Shown one piece after another: positions 25,371-34,301 of a stretch of DNA of 64,000 nt (positions within the stretch are counted from its first letter, which is position 1; every line of letters starts with the position of its first letter). Made by a program: the position numbers and the translations under genes. Under the pieces are notes generated by a model. The model had not been told where the DNA came from and searched no databases. It saw nothing but the letters and a program-made list of their open reading frames with translations. Origin of the DNA: Carboxylicivirga taeanensis (GTDB lineage: Bacteria > Bacteroidota > Bacteroidia > Bacteroidales > Marinilabiliaceae); contig NZ_JBPUSJ010000004.1 of NCBI RefSeq assembly GCF_051851475.1, positions 124,001-188,000 on the forward strand, written 5' to 3'.

Positions 25371-26087
25371 TTACTTAAAATAGCCCTTAAAATGACGGTC
25401 TAAATGCTTACGCATGGCATTTCGAAATTTATTGGGACTTCCTTCCTTAAGTATCTTCACTAAATCCTGATGCGACACCCATTTGGAATCATGATCAGGA
25501 CTTTTTACCAATCCTGAATCATAAACGTACCTGAAGGCGGGTAAAAGGATGGTCTGGAAGTCCATTAGAGTTTGGTTGCCCGAAATCTGGTACAGTTTAC
25601 CATGAAATTTCACTTCGTGGTCAATGTCAAACAATACATCTTTTGAAGATTCAGGCTCTAAGGCCACAATTTCTTCCAATTCTTGAATGTACTCAGGTGT
25701 GGCTCGCCTAAAAATTAGATCGCTCATCCCTATTTCTATAACCAGTCTGAGCTCAAAAATATCTTTTAAGGTGGCACTGTCAAGGATATTTGGGATAAGG
25801 CTTTTCTTCAATAAAAAAAGCAGGTCAGGGCTCTTAATAGTGGAGCCTTTTCGCTTGGTAGACTCAATTAAGCCAATGGTCTTCAGTCTGTTGAGCGCTT
25901 CGCGAATGACTGTTCTCGAAACACCCAGCATTTCGGTGAGTTCCAATTCTTTTGGAATTTGATCGCCCGGATTTAATTCTTCCGAAATTAAAAGGTCTAT
26001 CAGTGTTTGTTCAACTTTATCTACAAGACTGCTGGAGTCCACTGCAGCGATATTAAGTGTGTTGTTCTTGTTTTTGTCCGACATCAT
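25371..26087 (-). CDS. FadR-type GntR regulator with FCD domain (NanR-like)
   Basis: A 238-residue regulator with an N-terminal winged helix (PKELELTEMLGVSRTVIREA, about 45-65) and a C-terminal all-helical FCD domain that binds small carboxylates, typically with a metal held by His and Asp residues (DIDHEVKFHGKLYQ and HLDRHF are candidate ligand segments). It reads away from the sialic-acid operon, and a palindrome lies between the two. E. coli NanR is an FCD regulator that senses N-acetylneuraminate, so a NanR-like function is inferred from context; the sequence alone shows only the FCD class. Confidence 0.88.
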   Translation of the reverse strand: MMSDKNKNNTLNIAAVDSSSLVDKVEQTLIDLLISEELNPGDQIPKELELTEMLGVSRTVIREALNRLKTIGLIESTKRKGSTIKSPDLLFLLKKSLIPNILDSATLKDIFELRLVIEIGMSDLIFRRATPEYIQELEEIVALEPESSKDVLFDIDHEVKFHGKLYQISGNQTLMDFQTILLPAFRYVYDSGLVKSPDHDSKWVSHQDLVKILKEGSPNKFRNAMRKHLDRHFKGYFK

Positions 26088-26125
26088 GTGGTCTAAATCT
26101 TATTGCACAAATTTTAACAAAAATT

Positions 26126-26156
26126 TTTGAAAAAAAAATTAAATCTTCTACATTTG
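26126..26156 (+). promoter_or_regulatory. Canonical Bacteroidota promoter of the sialic-acid locus
   Basis: TTTG at 26126-26129 and TACATTTG at 26149-26156 are separated by exactly 19 bases, matching the TTTG-N19-21-TAnnTTTG consensus. Transcription should begin around 26163, leaving a short leader before the susC ATG at 26199. Confidence 0.8.
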
Positions 26157-26163
26157 AACCGGG

Positions 26164-26180
26164 ATTATGTATGACATAAT
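26164..26180 (+). promoter_or_regulatory. Operator palindrome of the FCD-type regulator
   Basis: ATTATGT-ATG-ACATAAT is a perfect 7+3+7 inverted repeat containing the GT-N3-AC core typical of FadR-subfamily sites. It covers the expected transcription start of the susC promoter and lies in the gap shared with the divergent regulator gene, so repression of susC by blocking initiation is the natural reading. Confidence 0.75.
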
Positions 26181-26198
26181 GCACTAAATTTAAAATGT

Positions 26199-29100
26199 AT
26201 GAAAAAGAAACTGTTAAAACAAAGATTGGGATTAATCCTGCTACTTCCTTGGTTGATAGGAAGTAGTGTGGTAGCACAGGCTTTGATTACTGGAGTGGTC
26301 AAAGATGCGGGAGGAGAGTTACTGCCGGGTGTTTCTGTGTATGTTGAAGGTACAACAAATGGTACAATTACGGGTATCGATGGTTCGTATCAGATATCAA
26401 TGAACACGGGTGCGTCATTGGTGTTTTCATTTATCGGTTTTCAAACTCAAGTAATCGAAGTAGGGGACCAGGAACGAATTGATGTGACACTTATGGAAGA
26501 GCTGAGAAAGCTCGATGAAGTGGTGGTAACGGGTTACACAACTCAGTCCAGAGCCGAGATGACCACCTCCATTGCTAAATTGGATACCAAGGTGCTGGAA
26601 AGTGCACCGCGCTCCAATGCAGCTACGGCTTTACAGGGAACCATAGCCGGCTTGCAGGTGACGCAAACAACCGGACAGCCGGGCTCCACACCCAGTATGG
26701 TATTACGGGGAGGTACCAGCTTCGAAGGTAAAGGCACACCACTTATTTTGATTGATGGAGTACCGGGCTCTTTCTATGCACTGAACTCAGATGACATTGA
26801 ATCGATGGAAGTGTTAAAAGATGCGGCTTCTACAGCTGTTTACGGGGCCAGAGCGGCCAATGGTGTAATATTAGTGACGACTAAAAAAGGGAAAAAAGGA
26901 AAGTCCAATGTTACATTCCGTTCTAAATTCACCACCAATAAGCGGCGTGAAGATCCGATGGAGTATTTGGGAGCCGCTGACTATGTGAAATTTAACCGAC
27001 TGGGCGTGAGAGCTGCTCAGGAGGTAATGGGTTACGACTGGTTGGATCAGTTTGTTAACGACAAGGGCGCCAATTCCGCGTCTGTTGGTAATAACACCAC
27101 CAACTCCATTTACACCACTATGGTGTTGTCTGATGCTAACCGTTATTTATTAAATTACGATGGTTGGCAAACCATGGAGGATCCTATTAATCCTGGTACG
27201 ACTTTAATTTTCCAGGACAATAAGATGAATGAATTGTTTTACCAGGAGAGCTATGGTCAGGATTACAGCTTGTCGTTTGATGGAGGTAACGACAAAGGAA
27301 CTTACTATCTGGGACTGGGAATGCTGGATGATAAGGGATTGGTATTTGGCTCAGCCTTTAAACGTTACTCGGGCACGTTTAATGCGTCTTACAATATTTC
27401 AGAGGCCTTTAAGGTGTCATCGAACATTATTTATTCGCACTCTAGTCAAAATTTACCTTACGATAGCGAATACAACCTCTTTCAGCGCACCGCTGGTTTA
27501 GCGCCAACGTCGCGTATCTATAACAACAATCCAGATGGTAGTCTGTCAGATGAGTATCAGCCGGGTACTTATTTAGGCTTTGGTAACCCACTGTATTACA
27601 GAGATAAGTTTGTTCGTACCAATCTGGAGCAGCGCTTGACAGCATCCGTTCAGTTGGATTATAAGTTCTTAAATGACTTCACTTTAACGCTGAGAGGTAG
27701 CCACTTTACCATCAATAATTCTGATGAAGCTTTTAATAAGGCCTACTTATCTTCAGGTCGTTTGAATACTGAGCGTAAATCATCAGTTTCGCACGATAGA
27801 ATGATGCGCAACCAGGTAACTTCCATGTTGTCGTATCGCAAGCGAATTAACAATGTGCATAACATCAATGCATTGGTCGGTTTGGAGTATTTCAAGGAAC
27901 ATGAATTTGACTTTAACGCGGCTACTCGTTTGTCGCCAACCGATCTCATTTATACGATGAATGTGGGTTCTGAAGCAGCAGACACGCCTTATTCTTATCG
28001 CACCGGATATGAAATTGCTTCATTTTTTGGGCAGGTAAACTACGACTACGATTACAAGTACCTTTTAGGTTTAACATTTCGTAGAGATGGAACCAGCAGG
28101 TTAGGCAATAATCAATTTGACTTTTTCCCGGGTGTATCGGTAGGATGGAACGTGCACAACGAAGAGTTCTATAAAGACTCAAAAATGAAATCCATCGTAA
28201 GCAGCTTGAAACCACGTTTAAGCTACGGGGTGAATGGTAACATTGAAGTGCTGTCTAACTTTGGGGTGTTTGGAACCTATGCAAATGAAACATATGGTAA
28301 TAAATTAGTATATGATACGCAATCGGGCTATGTTAACAGCCGTTTGCCTTTGCTTGACTTGAAATGGGAGCGTTCCACCACTTTTAATATGGGCTTAGAT
28401 GCAGGCTTCTTAAATAATCGCATTACGCTGATTGCCGATTACTTTATAAGAGATGTAAAGGATAAGCTGGCTGGTTTAACACTGCCATTATGGACAGGTT
28501 TCTCATCCATAACTACCAATAATGGTACCTTGCGTAACAAAGGGCTGGAGGTGCAGCTGAATGCAGATATCATTAGAAAGAATGACTTAAACTGGAACCT
28601 TGGCGTAAACTACTATTCTGTTAGGAACTATGCGCACAAGCTTCCGGCCAATGGAGTGGATAAAAACCGTCAAGGTGGAACAGAGATTTATGATGCAGCC
28701 ACTGGTCAAACCAAGTATGTTGGCGGATTACAAGAAGGTGAGCGGGTTGGTTACGATGTGATTACAGCTTATGTGTTTGACGGTGTTTATCAAACTCAGG
28801 CCGATATTGATGAGCATGCCGGTCGGGTAGTGGAGTTTGCACACGATGAAGATACACGCTATCTGGGCGATACACGATGGAAAGATTTAAATAACGATGG
28901 AGTTATTAACTACCTTGATCGTCAGGTAATTGGTCGCACAACGCCTGATTTTGTTGGAGGTGTTACTTCCAGCTTAAGTTATAAAAACTTTGATCTGTTT
29001 GTAAAAACTGACTTTGCCATTGGGCACCATATCATTAACGGTCGTCGTGTGAAAGGGATATCGCAAACTCAAGGTAACCAAAACGGACCTCTTGAGATAC

Positions 29101-29480
29101 GTGACTCTTGGACGCCCGATAATCCAACCTCCAATATTCCAATTTTTACGTTAGTGGATCGTCAGCGCAACCACCTGGCAGCTGGTTTTGATCAGGGTTC
29201 GATCGATAACAGCAGTTCACGCATGTGGGAAAAAGGAGACTACCTGGCCTTAAGAGAAGTAACCTTAAGCTATAATCTGAGTGGGGCAATTGCTAACAAT
29301 GCCTTTAAGAATGTGCGTATCTACCTTACCGGTACAAACTTAGCCTATTTTAGCGGATTCTCTGGTAGTTCGCCTGAGGAAGCAATTAACGATCCGGCTA
29401 GAGGGATGTACAGAGGACAGGATAGAGGACGCTTTCCTCTGCCACGCACCTACACATTGGGTTTAAATGTTACTTTTTAA
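26199..29480 (+). CDS. SusC/RagA TonB-dependent outer-membrane transporter (sialic-acid locus)
   Basis: A 1093-residue SusC-type protein: signal peptide ending VVAQ, a carboxypeptidase-regulatory-like domain (about 28-105, VKDAGGELLPGVSVYVEG), the TonB box region with LDEVVVTGY, the plug (about 115-235, ending AASTAVYGARAANGVILV), and a C-terminal barrel closing with LGLNVTF. With the SusD partner 18 bases downstream it imports oligosaccharides across the outer membrane. Given the sialidase, esterase and lyase genes that follow, sialylated glycans or free sialic acid are the probable cargo. It has the only canonical promoter-operator pair of the locus. Confidence 0.95.
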   Translation: MKKKLLKQRLGLILLLPWLIGSSVVAQALITGVVKDAGGELLPGVSVYVEGTTNGTITGIDGSYQISMNTGASLVFSFIGFQTQVIEVGDQERIDVTLMEELRKLDEVVVTGYTTQSRAEMTTSIAKLDTKVLESAPRSNAATALQGTIAGLQVTQTTGQPGSTPSMVLRGGTSFEGKGTPLILIDGVPGSFYALNSDDIESMEVLKDAASTAVYGARAANGVILVTTKKGKKGKSNVTFRSKFTTNKRREDPMEYLGAADYVKFNRLGVRAAQEVMGYDWLDQFVNDKGANSASVGNNTTNSIYTTMVLSDANRYLLNYDGWQTMEDPINPGTTLIFQDNKMNELFYQESYGQDYSLSFDGGNDKGTYYLGLGMLDDKGLVFGSAFKRYSGTFNASYNISEAFKVSSNIIYSHSSQNLPYDSEYNLFQRTAGLAPTSRIYNNNPDGSLSDEYQPGTYLGFGNPLYYRDKFVRTNLEQRLTASVQLDYKFLNDFTLTLRGSHFTINNSDEAFNKAYLSSGRLNTERKSSVSHDRMMRNQVTSMLSYRKRINNVHNINALVGLEYFKEHEFDFNAATRLSPTDLIYTMNVGSEAADTPYSYRTGYEIASFFGQVNYDYDYKYLLGLTFRRDGTSRLGNNQFDFFPGVSVGWNVHNEEFYKDSKMKSIVSSLKPRLSYGVNGNIEVLSNFGVFGTYANETYGNKLVYDTQSGYVNSRLPLLDLKWERSTTFNMGLDAGFLNNRITLIADYFIRDVKDKLAGLTLPLWTGFSSITTNNGTLRNKGLEVQLNADIIRKNDLNWNLGVNYYSVRNYAHKLPANGVDKNRQGGTEIYDAATGQTKYVGGLQEGERVGYDVITAYVFDGVYQTQADIDEHAGRVVEFAHDEDTRYLGDTRWKDLNNDGVINYLDRQVIGRTTPDFVGGVTSSLSYKNFDLFVKTDFAIGHHIINGRRVKGISQTQGNQNGPLEIRDSWTPDNPTSNIPIFTLVDRQRNHLAAGFDQGSIDNSSSRMWEKGDYLALREVTLSYNLSGAIANNAFKNVRIYLTGTNLAYFSGFSGSSPEEAINDPARGMYRGQDRGRFPLPRTYTLGLNVTF

Positions 29481-29498
29481 CTTTTAATACAGCGTAAA

Positions 29499-30986
29499 AT
29501 GAAAAAAATAAAATATATAGCACTCTTACTGGTGGCAACAATCCTAAGCTCGTGTGAGTTGGATATGCAGCCCGAAAGTGAATTAACCTACAATGGGTTT
29601 TGGGACACAGAAGAAGCGGCACGGGCTGCTCACATAGGTATTCAGTCTAAATTCAGAGATTATGCCTATACACTCTGGCAAATGGGGGAATTGCGTTCTG
29701 ATGTGTGGGGCGGAAAAACCATCGAATCGCCATTTGGCCAGTCCCTGATTGACAACAACATCAGTTCTACCATTGTACACTTCGATGAGTGGGCCAACTT
29801 TTATGGTTTGATTCATTACATCAACGATTTTATCGCCAACGCACCTAAGGCTCCTTTCAAAGATGAGGCAGAACTGAATCATCTGCTGGGACAGGTGTAT
29901 GGCTTAAGAGCACAAGTGTATTACACCATGCTTAAAGCCTGGGGCGATGTACCCATTAGTACCGAACCATTATTGGAGGTGAACCTGGAAGAACTGAAGA
30001 AGCCACGCGCGCCAAAGGCCGAAGTGATGAGTTTGATAAAAGACGACATAGAAACTTCTCTGGAGTATTTTGGTAGCGATAATAGCAAGTGGAATGGCAA
30101 AAATGTGTATTGGTCAAAGGCTGCCACTCTTGCTCTTAAAGGCGATGTTTACCTTTGGGCCGGTAAAGTACTTGGGGGTGGCAATGCTGATTTTGAAACA
30201 GCCAAAGCAGCCCTGACACAAATTTCAGGACATCAACTAGTTGCTTATGAAGAGTTGTGGGGCGAATCAAATGAAGATAACAACGAGTTTATTTTCGCTT
30301 TCGACTACCAGCAGGATCAGGCCGGTAACTTCTATGGGGACTTTACAGGTCGCATGCTGGATATAAAAAGCCTGTTTGATGAAACAGCCACTTCGATGGA
30401 GGATTTCGTGGTGAATGGTGCCAGCCGTTTCGGCCCATCCGATAAAACCAATCTTATTTTGGAAGATTTGGATGACATGCGCAGAGGAACCTTTATCCGG
30501 CTTTATAGCGATAGTGCCAACTACATCCCGTTCACTGCTAATAATCCGAGTTATCAAACATCTATTCTGAATAAATTTCTTGGTGTGATAGGTGAAGATG
30601 GTTCGCGTTTTAATAACAATAATGTGCCACTATATCGTTATGCCGATGTAATTCTCTTGCTGGCCGAAGCGAAGAACAACCTGGGTGAAGATCCTTCAGC
30701 GGAAATTAACCTGGTGCGTGAGCGTGCTTATGGCGATAACTATAGCGGACACGAGTATGTGAATGGTACCAAGGCCGAAAATGCCAAAGCCATTTTAGAT
30801 GAGCGCTATAAAGAGTTTATTGGTGAAGGCAAGCGTTGGTGGGATTTGGTGAGAGCCGGCGAAACCTATGTGTTTGACGAGGTTGCTTCGTTGGATGCCT
30901 CTGAAGCCTATAAAATCTATTACTCAATTTCGGAGAGTATGTTGGCTGCCGATGATCAGCTGAAACAAACCGAAGGGTATAACTAA
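29499..30986 (+). CDS. SusD/RagB surface glycan-binding lipoprotein (sialic-acid locus)
   Basis: A 495-residue SusD-family lipoprotein with lipobox LSSC (Cys19). It begins with the usual ELDMQPESELTYNGFWDTEEA segment and contains tetratricopeptide-like helices (GLRAQVYYTMLKAWGDVPI near 140), ending with the C-terminal KRWWDLVRAGE helix and EGYN tail typical of the family. It forms the lid of the SusC barrel at 26199 and captures glycans at the cell surface. A strong terminator follows, so the downstream enzyme genes need read-through or their own promoter. Confidence 0.94.
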   Translation: MKKIKYIALLLVATILSSCELDMQPESELTYNGFWDTEEAARAAHIGIQSKFRDYAYTLWQMGELRSDVWGGKTIESPFGQSLIDNNISSTIVHFDEWANFYGLIHYINDFIANAPKAPFKDEAELNHLLGQVYGLRAQVYYTMLKAWGDVPISTEPLLEVNLEELKKPRAPKAEVMSLIKDDIETSLEYFGSDNSKWNGKNVYWSKAATLALKGDVYLWAGKVLGGGNADFETAKAALTQISGHQLVAYEELWGESNEDNNEFIFAFDYQQDQAGNFYGDFTGRMLDIKSLFDETATSMEDFVVNGASRFGPSDKTNLILEDLDDMRRGTFIRLYSDSANYIPFTANNPSYQTSILNKFLGVIGEDGSRFNNNNVPLYRYADVILLLAEAKNNLGEDPSAEINLVRERAYGDNYSGHEYVNGTKAENAKAILDERYKEFIGEGKRWWDLVRAGETYVFDEVASLDASEAYKIYYSISESMLAADDQLKQTEGYN

Positions 30987-31003
30987 TAAATTTTTGTGAG
31001 ATG

Positions 31004-31046
31004 ACTGCCTGTAGGTCAAAAAGCTAGACTTACAGGCGGTTTTTTA
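31004..31046 (+). terminator. Rho-independent terminator after SusD
   Basis: A 14-base stem (31004-31017 with 31027-31040, two wobble pairs) with a 9-base loop and TTTTTT. Such a terminator between susCD and the enzyme genes usually makes the binding and transport pair more abundant than the enzymes. Confidence 0.85.
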
Positions 31047-31135
31047 CTATGTTCTTTGCCACTTTATCTTATTATCTTGCCATGAGTTATTTAACCGTAA
31101 TTTGAATTAATAACAATCAATTATACTCTCTAAAA

Positions 31136-32260
31136 ATGAATAAAATGCACAAACTACTTGTAATTGGAATGATTCTGATGGGTGCGATGGCGTGTAAGCA
31201 TAATGCCAAAGAATCGACTCATAGCAGCATTATTAACAACGTTGACTTGTTTAATGCAACAAATAACGAAGGGGTGGCATGCTACCGTATTCCGGCATTG
31301 ATTACTGCACCCAACGGCGATCTTATCGCAGCCATTGATGAACGGGTGCCTTCTTGCGGCGACCTCAAATGGAGCCGCGATATCAATATTGTTCTTCGCC
31401 GCAGCGCCGATAACGGACAAACCTGGTCGGACATTGAAACGGTCGTTGATTTTCCATTGGGACAGTCAGCCTCTGACCCTTCGATGATTCTTGATGAGGT
31501 AACAGGTGAGATTTTCCTGTTCTATAACTTTATGGATTTAGATAAGGCGAAAGACGTTTACTATTTTCATGTTGTAAAAAGTTCAGACAACGGTAAAACA
31601 TGGAGCGAGCCCGAAGATATTACTTCGCAGATCGCATTGGACGGATGGGAACAAGACTTTAAATTCATCACTTCTGGCCGCGGCATTCAAACCGCCGATG
31701 GAACGTTGTTACACACCATTGTTAACATTCAAAAAGGTGGTCATGTTTTCGGTTCAAAAGATCATGGCAAATCCTGGTTTGTAATTGATAACGCTATTGA
31801 ACCGTTTGATGAATCAAAAATTGTACAATTGGCTGATGGTCGCTGGATGATTAATAGCCGTGTTCAGAAATTAGGGCACCGCTATGTTCATGTATCTGAC
31901 GATGAAGGCCAGTCTTGGGAAAGTTATCCCGACACGACCCTAATTGATCCAGCTTGTAACGCCTCAATTATCCGCTATACATCTATTAGCAAAGGAGATG
32001 ATAAGAATCGTCTGCTTTTCTGCAATGCAAACAGCAAGGAAGGGCGTGTTAACCTGACAGTAAAAGTAAGTTACGATGAAGGAAAAACCTGGACAAATGG
32101 AAAAACAATCTATCCTGGCGGTTCTGCCTACTCATCATTAACAGTACTTAAAAATGGTGACATAGGTGTATTCTATGAAAAAGATGATTACACAGAAAAT
32201 CGCTTTGTCAGCTTCTCATTAGAATGGTTGACCGACGGCGAGGATTCACTGGATAAATAA
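31136..32260 (+). CDS. nanH: GH33 exo-alpha-sialidase lipoprotein
   Basis: A 374-residue sialidase. The lipobox GAMAC puts Cys20 at the mature N-terminus. YRIP at residues 50-53 supplies the first Arg of the carboxylate-binding triad. Five Asp boxes (S-x-D-x-G-x-T-W type) lie at about 90-97, 149-156, 207-214, 254-261 and 312-319, matching a six-bladed propeller, and SAYSSL near 332 holds the likely nucleophile Tyr. It removes terminal sialic acids from glycoconjugates, probably at the periplasmic or surface side. No carbohydrate-binding module is present, and its length is close to a bare catalytic domain. It is followed 10 bases later by GH20. Confidence 0.93.
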   Translation: MNKMHKLLVIGMILMGAMACKHNAKESTHSSIINNVDLFNATNNEGVACYRIPALITAPNGDLIAAIDERVPSCGDLKWSRDINIVLRRSADNGQTWSDIETVVDFPLGQSASDPSMILDEVTGEIFLFYNFMDLDKAKDVYYFHVVKSSDNGKTWSEPEDITSQIALDGWEQDFKFITSGRGIQTADGTLLHTIVNIQKGGHVFGSKDHGKSWFVIDNAIEPFDESKIVQLADGRWMINSRVQKLGHRYVHVSDDEGQSWESYPDTTLIDPACNASIIRYTSISKGDDKNRLLFCNANSKEGRVNLTVKVSYDEGKTWTNGKTIYPGGSAYSSLTVLKNGDIGVFYEKDDYTENRFVSFSLEWLTDGEDSLDK

Positions 32261-32270
32261 TTTTCTGAAT

Positions 32271-34301
32271 ATGAAGAGAGCATTTTTAGTCACTTTAAAT
32301 TGTTTGCTGCTGCACATTGCTTATGCACAATATGAGCGATCGGTATTACTGCCTTTGCCTCAAAAAGTAGAGTGGAAGGATGGATTTGCCAACCTGTCGA
32401 CTGTTACATTGAATGTGCCAGACACACTGCAGAATATGGTGCTACAGCAGCTGACAAACCTGGGATGCGTGTTGGAATCGGAAAGCAACGCACGGCTTAA
32501 GGTTGTGATGAGTGATTCGTTAAAATGCGTCTCTTCTAATTTTAATGAGGCCTATCACTTGTTGGTTGATGCCAATGGGGCCGCCATTAAGGCCGTCACA
32601 ACAACAGGTGTTTACAGAGCCTTACAAACATTAAATCAGCTGGCCTTTAAGCAGGGTAATGAGGTACTTGTGCCTGCTTGCTCCATTGTTGACTGGCCAG
32701 CTTTTAAAGTGCGCGGATTCATGCACGATGTCGGTCGTGGTTACATCCCGCTAAGCGAGTTAAAGCAACAAATTGCCTTGCTGTCGCAGTTTAAAATCAA
32801 TGTTTTTCACTGGCACCTCACCGAGGACATTGCCTGGCGACTGGAAAGTAAAGTTTTTCCGCAGTTAACCGATAGTGCCAATTTTGAACGCCTCTCAGGA
32901 AGCTTTTATACCATTGAAGAAGCCAGAGAACTGGTGCGATTCTGTCATGAACACCATGTATTATTGATCCCCGAAATTGACATGCCAGGCCACAGTGCAG
33001 CTTTTACCCGTGCTTTAGGGCACGACATGCAGTCTGAAAGAGGCATGCAACTGCTTAAACAATTATTGGATGAGGTGTGTGAAGTGTTTGCAGATGTACC
33101 ATATCTGCACATTGGAACGGATGAGGTCAGATTTACCAACCCTGATTTTGTGCCGCAAATGGTAGCTTATGTGCGCAGTAAGGGAAAAAAAGTCATTAGC
33201 TGGAATCCTGGCTGGCACTATAAACCGGGTGAAATTGATATGATACAGATGTGGAGCTCGCGCGGAAAATTGCATCGGGGTATTCCGGCCATTGACTCGC
33301 GTCTGCATTACATCAATCATTTCGATACCTTTGCTGATATTGTAGCCTTGTATCACAGTAATGTAGCGGGTGTTAGTGAAGGAAATGCTGATGTGGCCGG
33401 CGCCATTGTGGCCATCTGGAACGACCGCCATGTTGATGGCATCCAACAAATTCTTGGCGAAAATGGATTTTATCCGGCTATGCTGGCTTTGGCCGAATCA
33501 ACCTGGCAAGGTGGACGCGATACGTATTTTTATGAGCAGGGAACAATGCTCGGTGCTGATACCAGCAAGTCGTTCAGTGCATTCAAAGATTTTGAACAAC
33601 GTATGCTCCACTTTAAAAAGGATGTTTTTAATCAGGAGCCTTTTGCCTATGTGCAGCAAACCAATGTCAAATGGCGCGTCACTGATGCTTTCCCTAATCA
33701 TGGGAATTTAACCCAAACCTTTCCTCCCGAAAAGAACTTACAAAAGAGCTATACCTATCAGGGTAAGCAATACGCAACCCATAAGGCCACAGGAGCCGGC
33801 ATATACTTGCGCCATGTTTGGGGCACCTTAATCCCAGGCCTGTATGCCAACCCTCAAGCCAATCATACCGCCTATGCCTATACCTGGGTGTATTCACCCT
33901 TACCACAAAAGGCCGGTATTTATGTGCGGTTCCAAAACTACAGCCGCTCCGAAAAAGATTTGCCCCCTCCTCAAGGGCAGTGGGATTATAAATTTAGCCG
34001 CATTTGGCTAAACGAAGAAGAGATTAAGCCGCCTGTTTGGGAAAATACCCATTCTATTAGGTCTAACGAAATACCCTTACGCAATGAGAATTGGGAAGGG
34101 CGCTTGCCAATACCAGTTGAGTTACAGAAGGGCTGGAACAAGTTGTTGCTGAAATTGCCGGTTGGCGCGTTTTCAAGTCGGGAAGTGCGACTGGTGAAGT
34201 GGATGTTTAATGCAGTGCTGGTGACGCCCGATGGCAAACAGGCACTTCAAAATATTGTTTATTCGCCGGATAAGATCCGGGAAACAACTGAAAATGAGTA
34301 G
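32271..34301 (+). CDS. GH20 beta-N-acetylhexosaminidase
   Basis: A 676-residue GH20 enzyme with a signal peptide (AYAQ). Residues 20-140 are the small GH20b domain. The catalytic barrel begins FKVRGFMHDVGRGY, where other enzymes have RG-LDxxR. The substrate-assisted pair is D284-E285 in HIGTDEV (usually HxGGDE). Residues after about 450 form a beta-rich C-terminal region. It should release beta-linked GlcNAc or GalNAc exposed after sialidase action. It follows the sialidase by 10 bases and overlaps the esterase gene by 8 bases. The unusual Thr for Gly before the DE pair may affect subsite -1. Confidence 0.88.
   Translation: MKRAFLVTLNCLLLHIAYAQYERSVLLPLPQKVEWKDGFANLSTVTLNVPDTLQNMVLQQLTNLGCVLESESNARLKVVMSDSLKCVSSNFNEAYHLLVDANGAAIKAVTTTGVYRALQTLNQLAFKQGNEVLVPACSIVDWPAFKVRGFMHDVGRGYIPLSELKQQIALLSQFKINVFHWHLTEDIAWRLESKVFPQLTDSANFERLSGSFYTIEEARELVRFCHEHHVLLIPEIDMPGHSAAFTRALGHDMQSERGMQLLKQLLDEVCEVFADVPYLHIGTDEVRFTNPDFVPQMVAYVRSKGKKVISWNPGWHYKPGEIDMIQMWSSRGKLHRGIPAIDSRLHYINHFDTFADIVALYHSNVAGVSEGNADVAGAIVAIWNDRHVDGIQQILGENGFYPAMLALAESTWQGGRDTYFYEQGTMLGADTSKSFSAFKDFEQRMLHFKKDVFNQEPFAYVQQTNVKWRVTDAFPNHGNLTQTFPPEKNLQKSYTYQGKQYATHKATGAGIYLRHVWGTLIPGLYANPQANHTAYAYTWVYSPLPQKAGIYVRFQNYSRSEKDLPPPQGQWDYKFSRIWLNEEEIKPPVWENTHSIRSNEIPLRNENWEGRLPIPVELQKGWNKLLLKLPVGAFSSREVRLVKWMFNAVLVTPDGKQALQNIVYSPDKIRETTENE

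Noticed and set aside
27442..27645. Overlapping frames on both strands inside the susC genes.
   Set aside because: They lack signal peptides or recognised domains and mirror the codon pattern of the real genes; they are shadows.
34231..34293. An upstream in-frame ATG at 34231 would extend the SGNH-SASA protein by 21 residues.
   Set aside because: It would overlap the GH20 gene by 71 bases and put charged residues before the signal peptide; ATG 34294 gives a normal signal peptide and an 8-base overlap.
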